NCBI GenBank assembly: GCA_964429075.1
Contig: CAYSBA010000064.1
Location: forward strand, 1 to 6,994
DNA length: 6,994 nt
Source of the DNA: CAYSBA01 sp964429075 [NCBI: uncultured bacterium]
GTDB taxonomy: Bacteria; CAYSBA01
Direction of reading: 5' to 3'
How positions within the stretch are numbered: position 1 is the first letter of the stretch; each line of letters starts with the position of its first letter. Shown here piece after piece: positions 1 through 6,006 of this stretch. The notes below the pieces were generated by a model, which saw only the letters and a program-made list of their open reading frames with translations, did not search any database and was not told where the DNA came from. Position numbers and translations under genes: made by a program.

Positions 1-830
1 GAATTACAGATATAAGACTTTATCGTAAAAAGAATAGTTCTTCACATAAGGGATATCTTGTTAGAGTAGACTTCAGAATCGACAAAAAATACAAAGACCT
101 AATAACAGAAGATACACAGGTGTTTGTTAGTAGTAGAGGTGTCTTTGGAGAGCAATTTCTCGAACTTGTCACATCTTCTGAAGGAAAGATAGCAAGTCCA
201 GGGACAGTGTTTATTGGACATGGACCGGCAAGGATGGATCTTTTGATGTCATCACTATCTGAAATAATTAATCAGGTAGGTGCCCTGCTTTCAAAAAACA
301 AAGAGTTGATCAAATCGATGCTGATCTCTATCTCAAAGCTTGCAGATAGCACAAATACTCTATTTGTAGAGAAGAAAAATGAAATCAACACAATCCTCAC
401 AGAGCTTGTAAAGACAACCAAAGCTGCAAGAGTTGCACTTGGAAGGTTCAATATAATTCTCAATAACCCTAAGAATGTCAGGCATCTTATAGATGATAGC
501 AAGGACCTAGTTAAAGATCTTAAATACAAACTCCCCAACCTCCTTGAACAGATGGACAACATGACAAAAAGGATGAACAGGGTCTTTAAGGTACTCGAAG
601 ACCTCAGCGGACAGAATGGACAAAAGGCGCATAAAGCAATAAAAGAACTATCATCACTGATCAATGATTCCAAGTCCCTTATAAAAGAGTTACACTACAT
701 CACTTCACGACTCAAAAACGGCAAAGGAACCCTTGGTGCCCTTTTAAAAGAAGATGCATTATATAAAGACCTGAAGGCCCTTGTTAAGGAGCTGAGGGCA
801 AAACCATGGAAGCTTATCTGGAAAGATTAA
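1..830 (+). CDS. MCE-domain (MlaD-family) lipid-transport protein, 5' end outside window
   Basis: The frame is open from base 3 to the TAA at 828-830, giving 275 visible residues; the true start lies upstream. Visible residues 1-75 read like the MCE/MlaD domain: alternating strands, then 'SSRGVFGEQFLEL' (43-55, matching the family's 'G-hh-G-x-x-hh-E-h' signature), then a 'PGTVFIGHGPARMD' exit. A long, charged, mostly helical stretch follows (about 80-235), probably coiled coil. The C-terminus has 'GTLGALLKEDALYKDLKALV' followed by 'LRAKPWKLIWKD', the common tail of MlaD-like proteins. Family knowledge: these proteins are anchored in the inner membrane, form periplasmic hexamers and work with an MlaE permease and MlaF ATPase to move phospholipids between membranes. 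The membrane anchor should be in the missing N-terminus. The last 25 bp overlap the next gene, so the two are probably translationally coupled. The substrate is unknown. Confidence 0.88.
   Translation, partial: ITDIRLYRKKNSSSHKGYLVRVDFRIDKKYKDLITEDTQVFVSSRGVFGEQFLELVTSSEGKIASPGTVFIGHGPARMDLLMSSLSEIINQVGALLSKNKELIKSMLISISKLADSTNTLFVEKKNEINTILTELVKTTKAARVALGRFNIILNNPKNVRHLIDDSKDLVKDLKYKLPNLLEQMDNMTKRMNRVFKVLEDLSGQNGQKAHKAIKELSSLINDSKSLIKELHYITSRLKNGKGTLGALLKEDALYKDLKALVKELRAKPWKLIWKD
794..798 (+). promoter_or_regulatory. Ribosome binding site of the Cys-rich lipoprotein gene, inside the MCE gene
   Basis: GAGGG ends 7 bases before the ATG at 806 and lies within the last codons of the upstream MCE gene. 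It supports ATG 806 as the start even though that start overlaps the preceding gene, and it fits translational coupling. Confidence 0.6.
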
Positions 831-3055
831 ATAAAGTATTATTTATCATCTCTTTTTTACCTTTATGTATTTTTTCCTGCAAAAGAACAATAGACTGTAT
901 TAAGTCAAATTGTGATATGTACCTTGGAAGAGAGTGTAATAGTGCATCAGACTGCCCTTCTGGATGGAATTGTGCACATTCAGATGTGCTTGGCAATTTC
1001 TGTACAAAAAGCTGCAGCACTGATTCAGATTGTCCATCTAAGGGTAGATGTGATAGCCTGACAGACCGTTGTGTTCCTGATCTTGATACAGAGTGTAAAG
1101 ATAATTCAGACTGTCCTGAGGGGACAAGATGCATACTCAATACAGAAGGCAACAAAAAAAACTGTATCCCTGTGGGCAGGTTTGGGCTCGGTCACGACTG
1201 TTCTTTAAGTGGTGCTTCTGAATGCAAAAGTGGACTTTGCTTCCCAGGGGCCGGTGAGATAACAGCAACATGTGTTGAACACTGCGACTCACCAGGTTCT
1301 GATTGTGATGGACATGAGGGATCCTGCGTAAGTCTTAAGAACATGCCACCTCTTTGCTTTGCAAATGGGACAACCATTGCCGGTAATTACTGTGGATGCA
1401 GTCCCACTCAGCTATGTGTCATAACAAACAATGAGGCATGGTGCAAAGAATCGTGTTTCGATGATAGTGACTGCGATTCTGGAGAAAATTGTATCACATT
1501 AAAATGGGGCTTTGGTTATTGTGATGCCGAAGGAAAGATTTGCCAAAGTACAGGCGATTGCAAATCATTAGGTTCTGAATATGTATGCGGCCTTGTGGGT
1601 AATCACTTTGAATGTATACAGGGTGAGTATGAAATCAAGGAGTGCTCATCAAGTTCAGAATGCGACACAAACCTATGTATTGATGGTTTTTGCAGTATTC
1701 CATGTACTGATGATTTAGAATGCAATACAACACTACCATACTGCAGGTTAATCTATACTAATGCCGGATACATACCTATATGTTCAAAGACTAGCGGAAG
1801 GTCCATCTGTTCCAAGGAGGATGATTGTAGCGAAAAAGAATCCTGCAGACCAATACAACTGTTCGACGGCTCAACACAATATGCATGTTTTGAATCTACC
1901 GGTTCTACAGAAATCGGTAGCTACTGCACCGACTCCGAGCAATGCATAGATGGGTTTTGCTCCAGCTTAACCTCTTTATGTACTGTTGTGTGCAATCATA
2001 CAAACGACTGTCCTGCCTTTTATAGATGTGATTTTGTTCCTGAATCCTCCATTACAACTTCAAGCTTTGATGTAAAAGAGTGCCTTGCCCCAGGACTCAG
2101 AGGCAGTTATGGTCAGCTATGTAAAAAAGATTCAGACTGCATAACTTATGAGTGTGTATTTTATGATGACACAATAGATTATGGAATCTGTAGTATCTCC
2201 TGCAGGAGTCGTAGATGTCCTGATGGTATGATATGCAATCCGGAAAATAATTATATCTGTCTTATAGACGAGGCATCAGAATTAGATGAATGTAAAAATG
2301 ATGATGACTGCAATGGCAAAAAATGTATATTAGATATAGAATCTGATCATCTTAGCTGCAGGGCTATTAACATCTACGATCTAAAAAAAGACTGTTTATT
2401 CGACAGACAGTGCAAATCAGGGATCTGTTCAAGGTTTGGATTTTGCACAACCCCCTGCAAGACCCACCAAGAGTGTGTTTCAAAAATGGGTGAAGGATAC
2501 ATATGCACCTATCAAAGAAGTGATGAAGGACGTTATATCAAGGTTTGTGAACGGGATATCGGGTCTCTTACCCCATGTATCTCACCAAATGACTGCCCTT
2601 CAGGTGAGACCTGTTCTCTTTTGATTGATGAATCTGGTTATCTTTATGACACACTTTGCATGAAACCCATTGGGGATAAAGGGTTTAATCAGCCCTGCCA
2701 AAAAAACGAAGACTGTGCTACCAACATCTGCAACCAGGAAACTCTCAGCTGCACCAGTCTCTGTAGGACCGATGATGAATGCCCTCAGGGTAGTATTTGT
2801 AATCCATCAATGGTATCAATTAAAGGTAGGAATTTTAATATCTATGTTTGCACATCAGAAAACCAGAAAGGTGGGCTTGGAGATCCCTGCCCAAGGGGAA
2901 TTATAGACTGCAACGGCCTCAGCTGTTATACCGATGTGAATGGAAATAGCTTTTGCACCAGATTTTGTGACACAGATCAAGATTGTGACCAAAATACAAA
3001 GTGTTATACTGTCACAGATCTAAACCGATCGATATGTGTGCCAAAGGATTATTAA
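806..3055 (+). CDS. Large cysteine-rich repeat protein, probable lipoprotein
   Basis: A 749-residue protein of unknown function. Residues 11-24 form a short hydrophobic segment after a basic start (R7, K10) and end in 'IFSC', a plausible though imperfect lipobox, so Cys25 may be lipidated and the protein exported. The rest is repeats: 96 cysteines in total (about 13%), 94 of them after Cys25, an even number compatible with full disulfide pairing. The pattern Cys-x3-Cys followed by a further Cys after 4-6 residues occurs nine times (starting at Cys66, 156, 213, 296, 392, 462, 547, 649 and 717). These alternate with 'G-x-x-C...DxDC' half-modules; spacing is 57-102 residues. 'DxDCPxG' motifs recall Dickkopf-like or calcium-binding Cys-rich repeats seen in deltaproteobacterial surface proteins. 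No catalytic domain is visible. Co-expression with the MCE gene suggests an envelope role, possibly as an outer-membrane partner; this is inference. Confidence 0.85.
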   Translation: MEAYLERLNKVLFIISFLPLCIFSCKRTIDCIKSNCDMYLGRECNSASDCPSGWNCAHSDVLGNFCTKSCSTDSDCPSKGRCDSLTDRCVPDLDTECKDNSDCPEGTRCILNTEGNKKNCIPVGRFGLGHDCSLSGASECKSGLCFPGAGEITATCVEHCDSPGSDCDGHEGSCVSLKNMPPLCFANGTTIAGNYCGCSPTQLCVITNNEAWCKESCFDDSDCDSGENCITLKWGFGYCDAEGKICQSTGDCKSLGSEYVCGLVGNHFECIQGEYEIKECSSSSECDTNLCIDGFCSIPCTDDLECNTTLPYCRLIYTNAGYIPICSKTSGRSICSKEDDCSEKESCRPIQLFDGSTQYACFESTGSTEIGSYCTDSEQCIDGFCSSLTSLCTVVCNHTNDCPAFYRCDFVPESSITTSSFDVKECLAPGLRGSYGQLCKKDSDCITYECVFYDDTIDYGICSISCRSRRCPDGMICNPENNYICLIDEASELDECKNDDDCNGKKCILDIESDHLSCRAINIYDLKKDCLFDRQCKSGICSRFGFCTTPCKTHQECVSKMGEGYICTYQRSDEGRYIKVCERDIGSLTPCISPNDCPSGETCSLLIDESGYLYDTLCMKPIGDKGFNQPCQKNEDCATNICNQETLSCTSLCRTDDECPQGSICNPSMVSIKGRNFNIYVCTSENQKGGLGDPCPRGIIDCNGLSCYTDVNGNSFCTRFCDTDQDCDQNTKCYTVTDLNRSICVPKDY

Positions 3056-3462
3056 CTATCATCAAGGCCTGTGTCATGATCCGGCATTGGAGTAACAACA
3101 GCATCTCTTCTATCAAGCCCCATCTCGCACTTTCCATCAAACTTAACTCCTCTTTCAATGACAAGCTCTGGTGTCTTAAGTTCACCCTTCACCTTTGCTG
3201 GGGAATGGATCTCTATCAGATCTGACGCTATTAAATTCCCATTCACTACCCCATATATTATTAGAGTACCTACCTCTATATCTGCATTTACAATGGCATC
3301 TTCACCGATTACAAGGACGTCTTTTGATGTGATAGTTCCGGTAAACTTCCCATCAATCCTTACCGTTCCCTCAAAATGGAGCTTACCTTCAAACTCACTG
3401 CCAGAGCCCAAAAGTGCATTTACATTGTCCACAGAGTATGTGCTCTGCTCTAACTTTGCCAT
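3052..3462 (-). CDS. Bactofilin family protein
   Basis: A 136-residue protein with the bactofilin (DUF583) pattern. A short polar N-terminal tail (about 1-14) is followed by 'LLGSGSEFEGKLHFEGTVRI' and then repeated short strands with regularly spaced Gly and hydrophobic residues ('DGKFTGTI', 'VLVIGEDAIVNADIEVGTLI', 'GVVNGNLIASDLIEI'), the right-handed beta-helix core up to about residue 115. The tail is short, acidic and disordered. Family knowledge: bactofilins polymerise without nucleotides into filaments or patches under the inner membrane and organise cell shape, peptidoglycan synthesis, stalks, motility or chromosome positioning. I chose ATG at 3462-3460 over an in-frame start at 3507 because GGAGG lies 8 bases upstream and homology begins at 'MAKLEQ'. 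The gene stands alone here, convergent with the Cys-rich gene and divergent from the acyl-CoA operon; no M23 peptidase is adjacent in the window. Confidence 0.9.
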   Translation of the reverse strand: MAKLEQSTYSVDNVNALLGSGSEFEGKLHFEGTVRIDGKFTGTITSKDVLVIGEDAIVNADIEVGTLIIYGVVNGNLIASDLIEIHSPAKVKGELKTPELVIERGVKFDGKCEMGLDRRDAVVTPMPDHDTGLDDS

Positions 3463-3470
3463 GTCTCTTT

Positions 3471-3475
3471 CCTCC
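3471..3475 (-). promoter_or_regulatory. Ribosome binding site that fixes the bactofilin start
   Basis: On the minus strand a perfect GGAGG sits 8 bases before the ATG at 3462. It decides against the longer in-frame reading from 3507, which would translate across this site. Confidence 0.75.
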
Positions 3476-3492
3476 AATCTGTTTATAAGTCC

Positions 3493-3520
3493 TAAATACC
3501 ACAACAAAAAAAGGTGTCAA
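3493..3520 (-). promoter_or_regulatory. Candidate sigma70-type promoter for bactofilin
   Basis: Reading the minus strand, TTGACA (3520-3515) is separated by 16 bases from TATTTA (3498-3493), a weak -10 matching only the first three consensus bases. Transcription would start near 3486, leaving a leader of about 24 bases containing the GGAGG site. The -35 is perfect and the position is right, but the -10 is poor. Confidence 0.4.
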
Positions 3521-3548
3521 ACAATTGGTATTTGTAATCCTTTTATCC

Positions 3549-3578
3549 TTGACAAAAGTTATAATATGAATCAAAGAT
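3549..3578 (+). promoter_or_regulatory. Candidate promoter region for the acyl-CoA operon
   Basis: A perfect TTGACA (3549-3554) faces the carboxyltransferase gene, but the hexamer 18 bases downstream (AAAGAT, 3573-3578) is a poor -10. A perfect TATAAT lies at 3560-3565, yet 17 bases upstream of it there is no good -35. The two good boxes are too close (5 bases) to act together. A promoter is expected here because the operon start is only about 50 bases downstream; which boxes are used cannot be settled from the sequence. Confidence 0.35.
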
Positions 3579-3603
3579 TTATAGCTTTTAGCGAGAGGAT
3601 AGC

Positions 3604-5193
3604 ATGCAAGATACAAAGAGGGATATGAAATCAAAGGTTGATGAAATACTGCGGCAAAAAGAGAGGGCAAAAGAGGGAGGAGGCCCCGAAAAGATAGAGA
3701 GACAGCATAAACGGGGCAAGCTTACTGTAAGGGAGCGAATCAATCTATTGTTTGATCCGGGATCATTCCTGGAAATCGGTATCCTTGCAGGTGAAGATCC
3801 ACAAAAACCCGATGCTGATGGTGTTGTCGCCGGTTATGGCAAAATAGATGGCAGATATGCTGCAATTGTTGCGTACGATTATACCGTAAAAGGTGGATCT
3901 ATGGGTCGAATCGGAGAACAGAAGGCAACAAGGATAAGGGAGATAGCCTTAAAATCGAGGATGCCAATGATATGGATCCTTGATTCTGGAGGTGCAAGAA
4001 TCGACCCAAAGAGTTCAGGAGGTTTCGGTGCCTCAACGAATATAGAGAGCGCTGCCATCTTTGCCAATACCGGTTACCTCTTTAAAGAAGAGGCACTTAT
4101 GTCAGGTGTAATACCCCTTGTTGCTGCAATGATGGGCCCTGGTTTTGCTGGCACTGCCTACATACCGGCCCTTGCAGACTTTGTGCCCATGGTCCGAGGC
4201 ACAAGCTTTATGGGTCTGGCTGGACCTTCTCTTGTGAAGATGTCTGTTGGAGAAGAGATAACAGAAGAGGAGCTTGGTGGTTCAAAGGTACACTGTCAGA
4301 TAAGTGGAGTTGGTGACCTTGAGGTTGAGGATGATGTTGCATGTATTGAGGCAATTAAGGAATATTTATCATTTTTCCCTTCATGTTGCGATGAAAAGCC
4401 CCCTAAAAAGGAGTATAATGATGATCCCTGTAAACCCATTGAAGACGAAATATTAAAAATACTACCTGATGATCCTAGACTCGTATATGATATGCATAAG
4501 ATTATACGATTAATTGTAGACGATGGCTATTTTTTTGAAATAAAACCCGACTGGGCAAAAAATATAATTACAGGATTTGGGCGTATTGGAGGATATCCGA
4601 TAGGAATAATTGCAAACCAACCAATGGTATTTGCCGGGGTACTCGATATCAATGCTTCAGATAAGGCAGCACGATTTGTATGGCTCTGTGATGCCTTCAA
4701 TATCCCCCTTCTATTTCTCGCAGATGTACCTGGTTTTATAGTTGGTTCAAAGGCAGAACGAAGCGGAATAATCCGACACGGTGCTAAGCTTATTCATGCA
4801 GTTGCAGAAGCTACTGTACCAAAGTTCACAGTTGTTGTAAGGAAATCGATTGGTGCAGGTTACTATGCAATGTGTGGAAGGGCATTTGATCCGGATCTTC
4901 TTGTAGCATGGCCAGGGGCACAGATATCTGTTATGGGTGCTGAAGGTATGGTAAGTATTTTTGCCAAAAAGATATTGGAAAAGACACCAGAGGATCAAAA
5001 AAAGGCTGTTATAGAAAATATGGCAAAGGGTATAAAACCACTTTTAGATATTAAGATAACTGCATCGCGTGCCTATATTGATGATATAATCGATCCACGT
5101 CAGACAAGAGCTGTTGTATATCGTGCCATTGAATATACAAAAGACAAAAAGATATACCGACATCCAAGGAAACATGGAGTATATCCCGTATAA
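3604..5193 (+). CDS. Biotin-dependent acyl-CoA carboxylase, carboxyltransferase (beta) subunit
   Basis: A 529-residue, full-length member of the carboxyltransferase family (propionyl-, methylcrotonyl- and acetyl-CoA carboxylase beta). It transfers CO2 from carboxybiotin to an acyl- or enoyl-CoA. Both crotonase-like halves are present: N-half with 'LDSGGARI' (126-133), 'SGVIP' (167-171), 'AGTAY' (182-186) and 'GGSKVHCQISGVGD' (225-238); C-half with 'PGFIVG' (376-381), 'GAGYYAMCGRA' (417-427) and the 'WP-x-A-x-ISVMGAEG' block. The middle ('GYPIGIIANQP') and GGARI resemble PccB, whereas 'GAGxYxMCGRA' and 'GSKAE..GI..HGAKL' resemble the methylcrotonyl-CoA carboxylase beta type, so the substrate is uncertain. 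The segment between GGARI and SGVIP (134-166) looks longer than usual. GAGAGGA (3593-3599) precedes ATG 3604 at a rather short spacing; ATG 3625 is an alternative. No biotin carboxylase or carrier is adjacent; operation as a decarboxylase alpha subunit is possible. Confidence 0.92.
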   Translation: MQDTKRDMKSKVDEILRQKERAKEGGGPEKIERQHKRGKLTVRERINLLFDPGSFLEIGILAGEDPQKPDADGVVAGYGKIDGRYAAIVAYDYTVKGGSMGRIGEQKATRIREIALKSRMPMIWILDSGGARIDPKSSGGFGASTNIESAAIFANTGYLFKEEALMSGVIPLVAAMMGPGFAGTAYIPALADFVPMVRGTSFMGLAGPSLVKMSVGEEITEEELGGSKVHCQISGVGDLEVEDDVACIEAIKEYLSFFPSCCDEKPPKKEYNDDPCKPIEDEILKILPDDPRLVYDMHKIIRLIVDDGYFFEIKPDWAKNIITGFGRIGGYPIGIIANQPMVFAGVLDINASDKAARFVWLCDAFNIPLLFLADVPGFIVGSKAERSGIIRHGAKLIHAVAEATVPKFTVVVRKSIGAGYYAMCGRAFDPDLLVAWPGAQISVMGAEGMVSIFAKKILEKTPEDQKKAVIENMAKGIKPLLDIKITASRAYIDDIIDPRQTRAVVYRAIEYTKDKKIYRHPRKHGVYPV

Positions 5194-5206
5194 AGGGGGG
5201 TAATAT

Positions 5207-5992
5207 ATGTACACAACAATAGAAACAAAGATAAAAAAAAGATCAGGTTGGATCATCCTCAGCCGTGAAAATAAAAACAATGCGCTCAACATGACAATGA
5301 TAGATGAAATTAGTGATGCACTTTATAATTTTGACTCTAATGCAAAGGTTTCATCTATTGTAATAACCGGTAAAGGTGATAGGGCATTCTGTTCCGGGAT
5401 GGATCTTTCTGGGAATGATCTTTTTGAGCTTTCTGCACTCGATCGACACGAATTACAGAGAAAGATTTTAGGCCTTTTCAGACAGATGATACAGCTATCT
5501 AAACCAACAGTTGCAAGGGTAAATGGAGTTGCCCTCGGTGGTGGTTTTGGACTTGCTTGCTCTTGTGATATTGTTGTAGCAAAAGAGGAGGCAATATTTG
5601 GTACTCCAGAAATAAACGTTGGGCTTTTCCCATATATTATAATGGCACAGCTTATACGCTCAACTACCAATCCCAGAAAACTCCTTCAGATGATGCTTCT
5701 GGGCGAAAAGATAGATGCCAAAAAAGCCATAAAGCTCGGATTTGTCAATGAGATAGCAAATTCAGATAGTCTGGATAAAAAGGTAAAAGAGGTCACAGAT
5801 GAACTTTCTCGAAAAAGCCCTGCCATACTCAGACTTGGTAGACGGGCTTTTTACACAATGAGAGAGATGGAATACAACAGCGCTCTCGAATATCTATCGT
5901 GCATGTTATCACTAAACATGCAGGCAGAGGATATGTTAGAAGGCATTTCTGCATTCATTCAGAAAAGACACCCTGATTGGAAGGGGAAATAG
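5207..5992 (+). CDS. Enoyl-CoA hydratase/isomerase family protein (crotonase fold)
   Basis: A 261-residue protein, the usual length for a crotonase. The two oxyanion-hole regions are clear: 'AFCSGMDL' (60-67) and 'NGVALGGGFGLACSCDIVVA' (106-125). 'FGTPEINVGLFP' (131-142) keeps Glu135, equivalent to the second catalytic Glu of mitochondrial enoyl-CoA hydratase (rat Glu164). The position of the first catalytic Glu (rat Glu144, in 'GGCEL') is Gly115, so this is a one-Glu crotonase, as in several hydratase, isomerase and lyase subgroups. 'GLFPYIIMAQL' replaces the classical 'G-x-GGTQRL' loop and resembles methylglutaconyl-CoA hydratase-like groups; this is only suggestive. It lies 13 bp after the carboxyltransferase gene, with a run of six G ending 6 bases before ATG 5207. 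The likely job is hydration of the carboxylase product or of an upstream enoyl-CoA; the substrate is not readable from sequence. Confidence 0.9.
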   Translation: MYTTIETKIKKRSGWIILSRENKNNALNMTMIDEISDALYNFDSNAKVSSIVITGKGDRAFCSGMDLSGNDLFELSALDRHELQRKILGLFRQMIQLSKPTVARVNGVALGGGFGLACSCDIVVAKEEAIFGTPEINVGLFPYIIMAQLIRSTTNPRKLLQMMLLGEKIDAKKAIKLGFVNEIANSDSLDKKVKEVTDELSRKSPAILRLGRRAFYTMREMEYNSALEYLSCMLSLNMQAEDMLEGISAFIQKRHPDWKGK

Positions 5993-5993
5993 A

Positions 5994-6000
5994 GAGGGAG
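5994..6000 (+). promoter_or_regulatory. Ribosome binding site that fixes the BKACE start
   Basis: GAGGGAG begins just after the TAG of the crotonase gene and ends 6 bases before ATG 6007. It favours that start over the in-frame TTG at 5977, which would overlap the crotonase gene and have no such site. Confidence 0.7.
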
Positions 6001-6006
6001 TTTATC

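Noticed and set aside
272-673. 133-codon open frame on the minus strand
   Set aside because: It lies fully inside the MCE gene, has no ribosome binding site I can see, and its Leu/Ser-rich protein is what antisense of a helical coding region gives.
120-830. GTG at 120 as the start of the MCE-domain gene
   Set aside because: The frame is open from base 3, and the residues before 120 continue the MCE domain, so GTG 120 is an internal valine codon and the gene is 5'-partial.
806-3055. Cys-rich repeats as a metallothionein or iron-sulfur ferredoxin array
   Set aside because: Spacing is mostly C-x3-C and C-x5-C with DxDC motifs rather than C-x2-C-x2-C clusters, and a signal-peptide-like N-terminus points to an oxidising compartment where disulfides are expected.
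3463-3507. N-terminal extension of bactofilin from an ATG at 3507
   Set aside because: The extra 15 residues do not resemble the family, would cover the GGAGG site, and overlap the candidate promoter.
3158-3628. 156-codon open frame on the plus strand over the bactofilin gene
   Set aside because: It is antisense to a well-supported bactofilin and runs across the intergenic region into the carboxyltransferase start; no family resemblance.
5977-6006. TTG 5977 as the BKACE start
   Set aside because: It would overlap the crotonase gene and add residues not seen in the family; ATG 6007 has a well-placed GAGGGAG.
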